Assembly (NCBI GenBank): GCA_904502155.1
Contig: CAJGDV010000024.1
Coordinates: 1 to 13,687 of the forward strand
Length of the DNA stretch: 13,687 nucleotides
Source: an uncultured Bacilli bacterium
GTDB lineage: Bacteria; Bacillota_I; Bacilli_A; RF39; UBA660
Reading direction: 5' to 3'
The translations under genes were made by a program, and so were the position numbers. Each line of letters opens with the position of its first letter. Within the stretch, counting starts at the first letter, position 1. Below, piece by piece: positions 1 to 8,434 of the stretch. Under the pieces are notes generated by a model. It did no database searches. It saw nothing but the letters and a program-made list of their open reading frames with translations, and had not been told where the DNA came from.

Positions 1-1
1 A

Positions 2-85
2 GGTAAAGAATTTGATATTTCAGTTTGCAAGGATGCTATCAGATATTATAATTATGATGATTATAAAATTAAATCTTTATTGTAA
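2..85 (+). CDS. C-terminal tail of an unidentified protein (5'-truncated by window edge)
   Basis: Reading from base 2 gives 27 codons and then TAA at 83-85. The tail begins GKEFDISVCKDA and ends DDYKIKSLL. It is rich in charged and tyrosine residues and looks like the hydrophilic end of a soluble protein. I do not recognise the family. Support comes from the open frame running to the window edge and from the stop codon, which abuts the A-tract of a clear intrinsic terminator (84-115). The other two forward frames either stop at once or read through that terminator. The gene lies on the same strand as gpmI but the terminator separates them, so it is probably not in the same transcript. Confidence 0.6.
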   Translation, partial: GKEFDISVCKDAIRYYNYDDYKIKSLL

Positions 86-115
86 AAAAAGTTACATTTT
101 TATGTAATTTTTTTT
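84..115 (+). terminator. Intrinsic terminator after the upstream gene
   Basis: The core stem is TTACAT (92-97) with ATGTAA (102-107) around a TTTT loop. It is extended by the A-tract at 84-90, which can pair with the T-tract at 108-115, with G91 forming a G-U pair. There is no GC-rich core, in keeping with the very AT-rich genome. The A-tract begins inside the stop codon of the upstream gene. Confidence 0.7.
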
Positions 116-132
116 ATTCTATGATAGAATAA
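114..132. repeat. Perfect 19-bp inverted repeat over the gpmI promoter
   Basis: TTATTCTA (114-121), spacer TGA, then TAGAATAA (125-132): two perfect 8-base arms. The right arm contains the predicted -10 box. It could be an operator for a dimeric repressor or a chance palindrome in AT-rich DNA. It is not followed by a T-tract, so it is not a terminator. I see no second copy in front of the other genes in the window. Confidence 0.55.
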
Positions 133-140
133 TAATGGAG
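122..140 (+). promoter_or_regulatory. gpmI promoter (extended -10) and ribosome-binding site
   Basis: TGA followed by TAGAAT (125-130) fits an extended -10 element of the form TGnTATAAT with one mismatch. I see no convincing -35 at 16-18 bp upstream. GGAG at 137-140 lies 10 nt before the ATG at 151 and supports that start. With a transcription start about 7 nt after the -10, the leader would be only about 14 nt, which puts GGAG at its very 5' end. The -10 is embedded in a perfect inverted repeat (114-132). Confidence 0.5.
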
Positions 141-150
141 ATGATAAGAT

Positions 151-1647
151 ATGAAACCAATACTATTATGTATATTAGATGGCGTTGGAATACGCGAAGA
201 AGAAAAGGGCAATGCCTTTAAAATGGCAAATAAACCTAATTTTGATTATTTATGGAACAACTATCCACATTCTTTATTAGAAGCAAGTGGTGAACTAGTA
301 GGACTTCCAGAAGGTCAAATGGGGAATAGTGAAGTAGGACATATGAATATTGGAGCAGGAAGAATAGTTTACCAACCACTCCAATTAATAAATGAAAAAA
401 TTAAAAATTATGAATTTTTTGAAAATAACAAATTCAAAGAAATTTTTGATCATGTAAATAAAAATAATTCAAATTTACATTTGTTTGGTTTATTAAGTGA
501 TGGAGGAATACATTCACATATAAATCATTTATTAGCACTTATTGATTGTGCATTAGAAAATAATGTTAAAAATATTTATTTACATATGTTTTTAGATGGT
601 AGAGATACATTACCAAATTCAGCATTAAAATATTTAGATATTTTAGATGAAAAAATTAAAAATTTACCAAATGTTAAACTAGCCACAATAGCAGGAAGAT
701 TCTATGCTATGGATAGGGATAATAGATGGGAAAGAATTAAATTAGCATATGATGCTATTGTAAATGGCATTGGTGTAGAAAAAAATAATTATAAAGAAGC
801 AATCGAATTTTCTTATGCAAATAACGAATTAGATGAATTTGTAAAACCAACTATTTTTGATAAAAATGGAATTGTAAAAGAAAATGATGGATTAATACTA
901 TTTAATTTTAGACCTGATAGAGGTAGAGAATTATTCTCAGCTTTAACAAATCCAAAATTTGTTGGATTTGAAAGAGAACTTGTTAATAATTTAAAATTAG
1001 TAACAATGATGCCACTTAGCAATGAGGTTATTTCAAAACCAGCATTTACAAATCAACAACTTGACAATACATTAGGTGAATATTTAGCAAATAATAAATT
1101 AAAACAATTAAGAATTGCTGAAACAGAAAAATATGCTCATGTAACTTATTTCTTTGATGGTGGCATAGAAAAAGAATTAGATGGATGTAAAAGAGAATTA
1201 ATTCCATCACCAAAAGTAGCTACATACGATTTACAACCAGAAATGAGTGCAAAAGAAATAACAGATAAATTATTAAAACAAATTGAAGAATATGATGTAG
1301 TAATTTTAAATTTTGCAAATGGCGATATGGTTGGTCATACAGGTGTTATTGATGCTGCTATTAAAGCTGTAGAAACTGTAGACTCTTGTCTTGGAAAAAT
1401 AATGGAAAAAATGGATGAAATTGGAGGAACATTAATAGTAACAGCTGATCATGGTAATTGTGATTGGATGTTAGATGAAAATGGTAATGTAATTACTAGT
1501 CATTCAACTTATCCAGTACCATTTATTATAAATCGAAAAAATATTGAATTAAAAGATGGAAAACTAGCTGATATAGCTCCAACAATAATTGAATTATTAG
1601 ATTTACCAAAACCTTTAGAAATGACAGGGGACTCTTTAATAAAATAA
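151..1647 (+). CDS. gpmI: 2,3-bisphosphoglycerate-independent phosphoglycerate mutase
   Basis: This cytoplasmic glycolytic enzyme interconverts 3- and 2-phosphoglycerate and belongs to the alkaline-phosphatase superfamily, using two divalent metal ions. At 498 residues it is close to the usual length of about 510. The expected active-site elements are all visible: LDG with metal ligand Asp10; GQMGNSEVGH with nucleophile Ser60; GGIHSH (His121, His123); DGRDT (149-153); AGRFYAMDRD (181-190); FRPDRGRE (253-260); TEKYAH (Lys326, His330); ANGDMVGH (Asp392, His396); TADHGN (Asp433, His434); and His451 in SHSTYPVPF. Nothing appears truncated or mutated. The start at 151 is set by the MKPILL beginning and GGAG upstream. 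It is the first gene of an operon with two membrane-anchored proteins. The usual glycolytic neighbours (gap, pgk, tpiA, eno) are not in this window, though the upstream gene is only seen as a tail. Confidence 0.97.
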   Translation: MKPILLCILDGVGIREEEKGNAFKMANKPNFDYLWNNYPHSLLEASGELVGLPEGQMGNSEVGHMNIGAGRIVYQPLQLINEKIKNYEFFENNKFKEIFDHVNKNNSNLHLFGLLSDGGIHSHINHLLALIDCALENNVKNIYLHMFLDGRDTLPNSALKYLDILDEKIKNLPNVKLATIAGRFYAMDRDNRWERIKLAYDAIVNGIGVEKNNYKEAIEFSYANNELDEFVKPTIFDKNGIVKENDGLILFNFRPDRGRELFSALTNPKFVGFERELVNNLKLVTMMPLSNEVISKPAFTNQQLDNTLGEYLANNKLKQLRIAETEKYAHVTYFFDGGIEKELDGCKRELIPSPKVATYDLQPEMSAKEITDKLLKQIEEYDVVILNFANGDMVGHTGVIDAAIKAVETVDSCLGKIMEKMDEIGGTLIVTADHGNCDWMLDENGNVITSHSTYPVPFIINRKNIELKDGKLADIAPTIIELLDLPKPLEMTGDSLIK

Positions 1648-1648
1648 A

Positions 1649-2977
1649 ATGAAAAAAATAACTAACATACTAATAACAATAAACATATTATTTCTTCTAG
1701 GATGCGTTGTCTACTATGGCGGTAGAATGTATAAATATTATAGACTAGAAAATCCTAAATTAGAGGATATTGAAACACTTTATGATATGGTCACACGAGG
1801 AAAGAATATAACTACAAAAAATGATGGATTATATAAAGAAAATAATTCGTACTATTATAAGGGTAAAAAGGTAAATAATTATTTGATGTATTCAGGAAGA
1901 TTATGGCGCATTGTCTCAATCGATGAAACAGGTTTAATGAAATTAATTACTGATGACAGTCAAACTTCATTAGTATGGGGTGTTGAAAACAATTATGAAG
2001 ATTCTTATATTAGATCTTGGCTTAACAATGAAGAGAATAATATTAAATCATTTTATGAGTCATTAGATAATAAAGAAATTATTACAACTACTAAAACTTG
2101 TTATGATGAATTAAATGATAAAAATGTAACATGTGAAAAATTCGTAACCGATAATGTTGGTACATTATCTGTATATGAATATGAAAAAGCTGGTTCAAGT
2201 CAAAGTTATCTTAATATAGGTTCATATTGGTGGACAAGTAATAGTGATAAAAATAAAAATGCTTGGTATGTTTATTCTAAAGGAACTATAAATAATGAAG
2301 TAAATTCAGGAAAAACATATTTTAGTTATGGCGTTAGACCAGTAATAACAATAAATTCAAAAATTGAAAATTTTGAAGGTGAAGGAACTAAAGAAAATCC
2401 TTATCTAATTAAATTTGAACAAGGTAATAATCTTAATGATAAATATGTAGGAGAATATTTTAAATTTAATGATATTAATTTTAAAATACTAGAAAAAAAT
2501 GACGAATATGTAAAACTTGTTACTGCTGATTTAATTAAAGAAAATGAAAATTTAGTATTAAAAAAATATGGTAATACTAATTATTTTAATTTAGATGAAG
2601 GAATAGGATATTATTTAAATAATATTTTCTATAATACTTTACCTGATAAAACTAATATTTTAAAAGGAAATTTCAATGTAGGAAGATATGATAAATCATA
2701 TAAATATGATTTTAATATGATATCTGAATATCAAGAGCAAGCCTATGTAGGATTGCTTCAACTTGGAGAATTATTTATAAATGATTGTGAAAATTATTTA
2801 TTAATGTCTAGAACAATAACAAGTGATAAAACAATTTATCAAGTTACTGAGGCTGGAAAAATATTTGCAGGAACATTAGAAAGTGAAAAATATGTAAGAC
2901 CAACATTATATGTAAAACCAAATATTAAGATTGTAAAAGGGGATGGATCTTTAAAAAATCCATGGGTAGGTGAATAA
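1649..2977 (+). CDS. Membrane-anchored extracytoplasmic protein with two diverged copies of a DUF6273-like domain
   Basis: Function is unknown. Residues 1-23 (MKK, then a hydrophobic stretch) form a signal anchor; Cys19 in LLGC is close to a lipobox but has Leu at -2, so lipidation is doubtful. The remainder is hydrophilic and presumably outside the cell. It contains two homologous units, about 67-254 and 264-441. Matching landmarks are RLWRIVSIDETGLMKLIT (84-101) with NFKILEKNDEYVKLVT (277-292); the SWLNN and YYLNN stretches; and VRPVITI (229-235), then EGEGTKENPYLI, with VRPTLYV (416-422), then KGDGSLKNPWVG. Copy 1 resembles the DUF6273 pattern (LWRIV, WWTS, NAWYVYS, VRPVI); copy 2 lacks the Trp-rich part. 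Cys151 and Cys162 could form a disulfide. The ATG lies 1 nt after the gpmI stop with no good Shine-Dalgarno sequence at normal spacing, so translation is probably coupled. The next gene overlaps by one base. Confidence 0.75.
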   Translation: MKKITNILITINILFLLGCVVYYGGRMYKYYRLENPKLEDIETLYDMVTRGKNITTKNDGLYKENNSYYYKGKKVNNYLMYSGRLWRIVSIDETGLMKLITDDSQTSLVWGVENNYEDSYIRSWLNNEENNIKSFYESLDNKEIITTTKTCYDELNDKNVTCEKFVTDNVGTLSVYEYEKAGSSQSYLNIGSYWWTSNSDKNKNAWYVYSKGTINNEVNSGKTYFSYGVRPVITINSKIENFEGEGTKENPYLIKFEQGNNLNDKYVGEYFKFNDINFKILEKNDEYVKLVTADLIKENENLVLKKYGNTNYFNLDEGIGYYLNNIFYNTLPDKTNILKGNFNVGRYDKSYKYDFNMISEYQEQAYVGLLQLGELFINDCENYLLMSRTITSDKTIYQVTEAGKIFAGTLESEKYVRPTLYVKPNIKIVKGDGSLKNPWVGE

Positions 2978-4008
2978 TGAAAAAAAAGAAAAAGAAATTA
3001 AGAAAAATAGGAATTATATCATTAATAATTATTGATTTAATAGTTGCTTTATGTTTTTTCTTAACTTATGGTCCATATAGTTATTTTAGAGATTTTCTAG
3101 TAACAACTGCAATGACAACAATGACACATAAATATTTAGCAAGAACTTTTTATAGTGAAGAAACTATTAATAAAGTATTAGCTAAAAATACTATTGAAAC
3201 ATTTACTGAAGGTACAGATACAAGTAAAATAATAATTGGTGGTGAAACAAAAACTGATTATGCTTCTGAATACGAAAGACAAATTCTTGAAAGAGAAGAA
3301 AATCAAGAATATAAATTAATAGAATTTGAATATAATAGTTACGATTGTTATTTAGTAGCTATATATGACCCTTCTAGAGTTTCAGTAGCTCAAACTGAGT
3401 ATCTTAATGTACAAGGAGAAGTTCTTAGAAATATTGCTAAGAAAAATGGCGCTAAAGTAGCTATTAATGCTGGTGGTTTTGTAGATCCAAATGGAACAGG
3501 TAATGGTGGAATACCAATGGGACCTGTAATACAAAATGGTGTTGCAACAAATGGACAAATGGATGAAGCCTTTGAAATGGTAGGTATTAATGAAGATAAT
3601 ATTTTAGTTTTAAAACACACAACTGTAAGACAAGCTTTAGAAGAAAAAATTAGAGATGCTGTATCATTTGGTCCGTATTTAATTGTTAATGGTAAAAGTG
3701 CTAAAATTACTGGTAATGGTGGATGGGGTATTAATCCTAGAACTGTTATAGCTCAAAGAAAAGATGGAATTATATTATTTCTAGTAGTAGATGGTAATGG
3801 CCAAAATAGATATAACTGGAATGGCCGTGGTGGTGTAACTTTAAATGAAGTTATTGAAATATTAGAAAGATATGATGCATATAATGCTGCCAATATGGAT
3901 GGTGGTGCTAGTACTAATTTAGTAATTGAAAATAAATTATATAATAAACCTTGTGCTATTAGCGAAACAGGGGAAAGACGCCTTCCAAATGGATGGATAT
4001 TTAAGTGA
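2977..4008 (+). CDS. Membrane-anchored phosphodiester glycosidase (NAGPA-like) family protein
   Basis: The 343-residue protein has a very basic N-terminus (seven Lys/Arg in the first ten), one transmembrane helix at about 11-30, a linker to about 110, then a domain of the NAGPA type (N-acetylglucosamine-1-phosphodiester alpha-N-acetylglucosaminidase, PF09992). Family landmarks are INAGGF (163-168), NGGIPMGPVIQNG (176-188), FGPYLIVNGK (231-240), NPRTVIAQRKDG (253-264), LVVDG (269-273) and NMDGGASTNLV (306-316), in which Asp308 and the Gly pair are the signature. Bacterial members act outside the membrane, often near exopolysaccharide or teichoic-acid genes, cleaving sugar phosphodiesters; the substrate here is not known. 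The start overlaps the previous stop as TAATG, with AGGTGA at 2968-2973. The TGA stop is a real stop because it lies inside a terminator stem. Confidence 0.88.
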   Translation: MKKKKKKLRKIGIISLIIIDLIVALCFFLTYGPYSYFRDFLVTTAMTTMTHKYLARTFYSEETINKVLAKNTIETFTEGTDTSKIIIGGETKTDYASEYERQILEREENQEYKLIEFEYNSYDCYLVAIYDPSRVSVAQTEYLNVQGEVLRNIAKKNGAKVAINAGGFVDPNGTGNGGIPMGPVIQNGVATNGQMDEAFEMVGINEDNILVLKHTTVRQALEEKIRDAVSFGPYLIVNGKSAKITGNGGWGINPRTVIAQRKDGIILFLVVDGNGQNRYNWNGRGGVTLNEVIEILERYDAYNAANMDGGASTNLVIENKLYNKPCAISETGERRLPNGWIFK

Positions 4009-4027
4009 TATTTTATATCACTTTTTT
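4003..4027 (+). terminator. Terminator ending the gpmI operon, overlapping the stop codon
   Basis: Arms AAGTGATAT (4003-4011) and ATATCACTT (4015-4023) are perfectly complementary around a TTT loop, followed by a T-run to 4027. The TGA stop of the glycosidase gene (4006-4008) and its last Lys codon are part of the left arm, so the hairpin and the end of the coding region share bases. Confidence 0.85.
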
Positions 4028-4038
4028 ATTTAATTTGC

Positions 4039-4081
4039 TTTAAAATAAAAGATATTTTTGATAAAATAAAGTGAAGGTGAT
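4039..4081 (+). promoter_or_regulatory. polC promoter and ribosome-binding site
   Basis: TTTAAA (4039-4044, 4 of 6 matches to TTGACA), a 17-bp spacer, and TAAAAT (4062-4067) preceded by TGA, giving an extended -10. AAGGTGAT (4074-4081) matches the anti-Shine-Dalgarno sequence and sets the ATG at 4085. The predicted leader is about 11 nt, so the ribosome-binding site would begin at or next to the 5' end of the mRNA. Confidence 0.55.
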
Positions 4082-4084
4082 ATT

Positions 4085-7000
4085 ATGCATGATAAATTAG
4101 AACTTCTACTTAGACAAATAGGTATCAATAGTATGTATTATAATTATTTTGAAAATGGTAAATTAGATAAAATAGCCGTTTCTAAGCAATATGAAACTGC
4201 TGAATTTTTAATAACACTAGATAAAATTTTACCAATTTCAATTTATGATCAATTTTGTGAATTATTAATAAGAAAATTTAATACATATGATGTAAAAGAA
4301 AATTTTACAGTAAAAAATGTAAGTTATGAAGAACTTAGTAATTACGTTAACTATTTTGCTCAAATATTTTTTGAAGAAAATGTTAATGAAATGATAGAAG
4401 AATTAAATATTCAATATAAAGAAAATGTAATAAAATTTAATTGCTCTAATGAAGATATAGTTGATAACTTCAAATTAGAATTAGAAGAAAATCTAGAAAG
4501 AGCTGGATTTAATAATGTTAAAATTATTAAAGGTGTTATAAATAAAGAAGAACATCCAATAATAAAAAATATACAAGAAATTAAAGAAGAAAGAATTAAA
4601 AATATAAATAAACTTCTTGTAAAAGGTAAAGAAGTTTATACAAAGCCAATATCAATTGCTGATATTCTTAGAGAAGAAGACTCTGTTACAATTGAGGCTA
4701 ATGTTTTTGATTATGAAGTAAGAGAAACACCAACAACAAATATTATTACATTAAAAGTTACAGATTATACAGATAGTATTTTCTGTAAAATATTTGAATC
4801 TAACAAAAATGAATATAAAGACATAATGAAAAAAATAAAAGAAAACAAATGGTTTAGAATTCGAGGAAAAGTAAAAGATGATCAATATTCTAAAGAATTA
4901 ACAATCAGTGTATATGATATGATGATTATTGAAAAAGAAGAAAAAGTTATTACTGATGATGCAGAGGAAAAACGTGTTGAATTACATACTCATACAAAAA
5001 TGAGTCAAATGGATGGGGTATTAGATGAAATAAGTTTAGTTAAACAAGCTATTAAATGGGGACATAAAGCTGTTGCAATAACTGACCATAATGGATGTCA
5101 AGCTTTTCCACATGTTTATAATGAAGTAAGAGATTATAATAAAAAGAATCCTGATAATCCGTTTAAAGCTATTTATGGTACAGAACTTAGTTTTACAGAA
5201 GATGAAGTAGTTATTGTAACAAATGGTAATGATACTAAATTAAAAGATAATACTTATGTTGTATTCGATGTTGAAACAACAGGATTTAATGCTGGTCTTA
5301 GTGATTCAATAATTGAAATAGGGGCTGTAAAAATAAAAGATGGTGAAATAATTGATCGATTTGAACAATTAATTAATCCAGGAAGGCCACTTGATTTAAG
5401 TATTATTGAAATTACATCAATAACTGATTCAATGTTAGAAGGTAAACCTAATGAAGAAAATGCTGTAAAAAGATTCAAGGAATTTATCGAAGGTTCAGTA
5501 TTAGTTGCTCATAATGCTAAATTCGATATTTCTATGCTTGAAATGGCATACTATAAATATAATTTAGGTAAACTTGAAAATCCAGTTATAGATACTTTAG
5601 AATTATCAAGAACAATGGATAGAGATTATTCTAAACATAGTTTATCTGCTCTTGTAAAAAGATATAATATTCCTTTTGATGAAGAACATCATCATAGAGC
5701 TGATTATGATGCTGAAGCAACAGGATATATTTTTAATAAAATGATAAACAAATTAAATTTACAAGATATTGACACATTAAATGATCTTAAAAAATTATGT
5801 AATGATGATGAACAATATAAATTTGCTAGAAGTTATCATATAAATTTATTAGCCCTTAATAAAGTTGGTTTAAAAAATCTGTTTAAATTAATAAGTTATG
5901 CTAATACATATTATATGGAAAAAGGATCTCGAATTCCTAAAAAAGTTATTAATGAACATAGAGAAGGTTTATTAATTGGTAGTGGTTGCTATCAAGGTGA
6001 AATTTTTATTAATGCTTGTAGATTAAATGAAGAAAGTTTAATAGAACTTATCAAATTTTATGATTATGTTGAAGTACAACCATTAGAAGTGTATGAACAT
6101 TTAGTTTACAGTCATGAAATTAGTAATTTCGATGATGTTAAAGAAGTTGTTCGTAAAATTATTAGATGTGCTAAAAAGGCTGGTAAATTAGTTATTGCAA
6201 CAGGTGATGTTCATCACTTAAAAAGAGATGATAAAATCTATCGTGAAATTATAGTAAATCAAAAAGTACCTGGTGGAGGACTACATCCACTTAAAAAGAC
6301 TTTAGATAGACAAAATAAAATACCTAGTCAACATTTTAGAACAACTAATGAAATGCTAAAAGATTTTGATTATTTAGATGAAGAAATTAAAAAAGAAATT
6401 GTTATAGATAATCCTAATAAAATTGCTGATATGGCTGAAATAATAGAAGTAATAATAGAAACAAATGGAATTCCATTCTCACCAAAAATAGAAAATAGTG
6501 AAGAAGAAACTAAAAAAATAGTATACGATAAAGCTTATGAATTATATGGTAATCCTTTACCAGAAATTATTGAAACTCGTATAGAGCAAGAATTATCTGG
6601 AATTATTAAAGGTGGATTTGATGTTATCTATTTAATTGCTCAAAAATTAGTAAAAAAATCAAATGATGATGGCTATCTAGTTGGTTCGCGTGGTTCTGTT
6701 GGATCATCGTTTGTTGCAACTATGATGGGTATAACTGAAGTCAACCCATTACCAGCACATTATAGATGTCCTAATTGTAAACATAGTATTTTTGAAATTG
6801 ATGGGAATAATTTAGGAAGTATTTATTCTTGTGGTTTTGATCTTCCTGATTTAAATTGTCCAAAATGTGATACTAAGTTAATTAAAGATGGTCAAGATAT
6901 GCCTTTTGCAACATTCTTAGGATTTGATGCTGATAAAGTTCCTGATATTGACCTTAATTTCTCTGGTGAATATCAATGGAAAGCTCATGAATATACAAAA

Positions 7001-8380
7001 GAATTATTTGGAATAGACAATGTTTATAGAGCTGGTACTATTGGTACTGTAGCTGATAAAACAGCATATGGTTTTACAATGGGATTTTATGAAGATAGAG
7101 GAATTAAAAAACGAAGTGCTGAAATTGAACGTTTAGCTAAAGGATGTACAGGAGTTAAAAGAACAACCGGTCAACATCCAGGTGGTATTGTTGTTATTCC
7201 AGGATACATGGATGTATATGATTTTACTCCATATCAATATCCTGCTGATGATACAGATTCAGCATGGCGAACAACACATTTTGATTATCATGCTATTGAT
7301 CAAGATGTTCTTAAACTTGATATTCTTGGACACGACGATCCGACTGTTCTTAGAATGCTTCAAGACTTATCAAAAATTGATGTAACTAAAATACCTCTTG
7401 ATGATAAAGAAACAATGGAAATTTTCTCATCACCTGATATTTTAGGAGTAACAAAAGAACAAATTATGTGTGAAACAGGAACACTTGGTGTACCTGAATT
7501 CGGTACAAAATTTGTTATTGAAATGCTAAATGATACTAAACCTAAAACTTTTGCTGAATTAGTTAAAATATCTGGTTTATCACATGGAACCGATGTTTGG
7601 CTAGGCAATGCTAAGGATTTAATAAAAAATAATATCGTTCCATTTAAAGATGTTATAGGATGTCGTGACGATATCATGGTTTATTTAATGTATCAAGGTT
7701 TAGAACCTAAAAAAGCATTTAAAATTATGGAATTTGTCCGTAAAGGAAAAGCTAGCAAAGATGTTGAAAAATGGGAAGAATTCGCAAATGAAATGCGTGA
7801 GGCTAAAATTGATAACTGGTTTATTGATTCATGTCAAAAAATTAAATATATGTTCCCAAAAGCTCATGCTGCCGCATATGTTATGAGTGCATATCGTATA
7901 GCATGGTTTAAAGTACATAGACCACTTTTATACTATGCAGCATTTTTCTCTATAAGATGTACAGACTTTGACATTCAAACAATGATTTTCGGATATCAAG
8001 CTATTAGAAATAAAATTACTGAAATAATTTCTAAAGGAAAAGATGCAACAAATAAAGAAAGTGCTATTATGGATGTATTACAAGTTGCTCTTGAAGCAAC
8101 TGCTCGTGGTATTGAATTTGCCAATATTGATATTAATGAAAGTGATCCAACTAAATTTATAATTAAAGGTGATCATACAATAATTCCACCATTTAGAACA
8201 ATTGATGGACTTGGCGATACTGCTGCACAAAAAATAGCATCTGAAAGAAAAATTAGACCATTTATTTCAATAGAAGATTTACAAAAAAGAGCTAAACTTT
8301 CAAGTACTACAATTGAAAAAATGCGTAATATGGGTATTCTAGATGGTATGGATGAATCTAGTCAATTATCTTTATTCTAA
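4085..8380 (+). CDS. polC: DNA polymerase III, PolC-type alpha subunit with proofreading exonuclease
   Basis: This is the Gram-positive replicative DNA polymerase; 1431 residues is close to the B. subtilis length of about 1437. Domains in order: a PolC-specific N-terminal region (1-190); OB fold (about 195-285); PHP domain opening with HTHTK (His301, His303), continuing in ITDHNG, and resuming after the insert with ATGDVHHL; a DnaQ-like DEDDh exonuclease inserted in the PHP domain (about 392-555), with FDVETTG (Asp395, Glu397), HNAKFD (Asp481) and HRADYD (His537, Asp542); a zinc site with Cys895, Cys898, Cys925 and Cys928 plus an extra Cys916; the polymerase core with PDIDLNFSGEYQ (Asp954, Asp956), TGQHPGGIV and KLDILGHDDPT (Asp1079, probable third catalytic Asp); a C-terminal helix-hairpin-helix region; and the terminal clamp-binding motif QLSLF. 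Both proofreading and polymerase sites look intact. It is transcribed as its own unit, flanked by terminators. Confidence 0.98.
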   Translation: MHDKLELLLRQIGINSMYYNYFENGKLDKIAVSKQYETAEFLITLDKILPISIYDQFCELLIRKFNTYDVKENFTVKNVSYEELSNYVNYFAQIFFEENVNEMIEELNIQYKENVIKFNCSNEDIVDNFKLELEENLERAGFNNVKIIKGVINKEEHPIIKNIQEIKEERIKNINKLLVKGKEVYTKPISIADILREEDSVTIEANVFDYEVRETPTTNIITLKVTDYTDSIFCKIFESNKNEYKDIMKKIKENKWFRIRGKVKDDQYSKELTISVYDMMIIEKEEKVITDDAEEKRVELHTHTKMSQMDGVLDEISLVKQAIKWGHKAVAITDHNGCQAFPHVYNEVRDYNKKNPDNPFKAIYGTELSFTEDEVVIVTNGNDTKLKDNTYVVFDVETTGFNAGLSDSIIEIGAVKIKDGEIIDRFEQLINPGRPLDLSIIEITSITDSMLEGKPNEENAVKRFKEFIEGSVLVAHNAKFDISMLEMAYYKYNLGKLENPVIDTLELSRTMDRDYSKHSLSALVKRYNIPFDEEHHHRADYDAEATGYIFNKMINKLNLQDIDTLNDLKKLCNDDEQYKFARSYHINLLALNKVGLKNLFKLISYANTYYMEKGSRIPKKVINEHREGLLIGSGCYQGEIFINACRLNEESLIELIKFYDYVEVQPLEVYEHLVYSHEISNFDDVKEVVRKIIRCAKKAGKLVIATGDVHHLKRDDKIYREIIVNQKVPGGGLHPLKKTLDRQNKIPSQHFRTTNEMLKDFDYLDEEIKKEIVIDNPNKIADMAEIIEVIIETNGIPFSPKIENSEEETKKIVYDKAYELYGNPLPEIIETRIEQELSGIIKGGFDVIYLIAQKLVKKSNDDGYLVGSRGSVGSSFVATMMGITEVNPLPAHYRCPNCKHSIFEIDGNNLGSIYSCGFDLPDLNCPKCDTKLIKDGQDMPFATFLGFDADKVPDIDLNFSGEYQWKAHEYTKELFGIDNVYRAGTIGTVADKTAYGFTMGFYEDRGIKKRSAEIERLAKGCTGVKRTTGQHPGGIVVIPGYMDVYDFTPYQYPADDTDSAWRTTHFDYHAIDQDVLKLDILGHDDPTVLRMLQDLSKIDVTKIPLDDKETMEIFSSPDILGVTKEQIMCETGTLGVPEFGTKFVIEMLNDTKPKTFAELVKISGLSHGTDVWLGNAKDLIKNNIVPFKDVIGCRDDIMVYLMYQGLEPKKAFKIMEFVRKGKASKDVEKWEEFANEMREAKIDNWFIDSCQKIKYMFPKAHAAAYVMSAYRIAWFKVHRPLLYYAAFFSIRCTDFDIQTMIFGYQAIRNKITEIISKGKDATNKESAIMDVLQVALEATARGIEFANIDINESDPTKFIIKGDHTIIPPFRTIDGLGDTAAQKIASERKIRPFISIEDLQKRAKLSSTTIEKMRNMGILDGMDESSQLSLF

Positions 8381-8407
8381 AAACTATAAGAAATTATAGT
8401 TTTTTTT
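8381..8407 (+). terminator. Terminator after polC
   Basis: AAACTATAA (8381-8389) pairs perfectly with TTATAGTTT (8394-8402) around a GAAA tetraloop of the stable GNRA class, followed by T to 8407. The stem begins at the base directly after the polC stop codon (8378-8380). Confidence 0.88.
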
Positions 8408-8408
8408 A

Positions 8409-8430
8409 TGTTATAATTAATTATAGGTGA
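8409..8430 (+). promoter_or_regulatory. Extended -10 promoter and ribosome-binding site for the GT-C-like gene
   Basis: TGT followed by a perfect TATAAT (8412-8417) gives an extended -10, starting two bases after the preceding terminator's T-tract. There is no recognisable -35, because that position falls in the terminator hairpin. AGGTGA (8425-8430) lies 4 nt before the ATG at 8435. The predicted leader is only about 11 nt. Confidence 0.65.
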
Positions 8431-8434
8431 TATA

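Noticed and set aside
4006..4008. Mycoplasma-type genetic code (TGA as Trp)
   Set aside because: TGA ends the glycosidase gene within a terminator stem and ends polA at an ATGA junction, while TGG encodes the Trp residues seen throughout.
7182..7385. A 67-codon plus-strand frame inside polC, and several minus-strand frames of 68-105 codons inside gpmI, polC, the glycosidase, the GT-C-like gene and polA
   Set aside because: All lie within well-supported genes, lack ribosome-binding sites, and have compositions expected of shadow frames (Ser/Ile/Phe-rich antisense).
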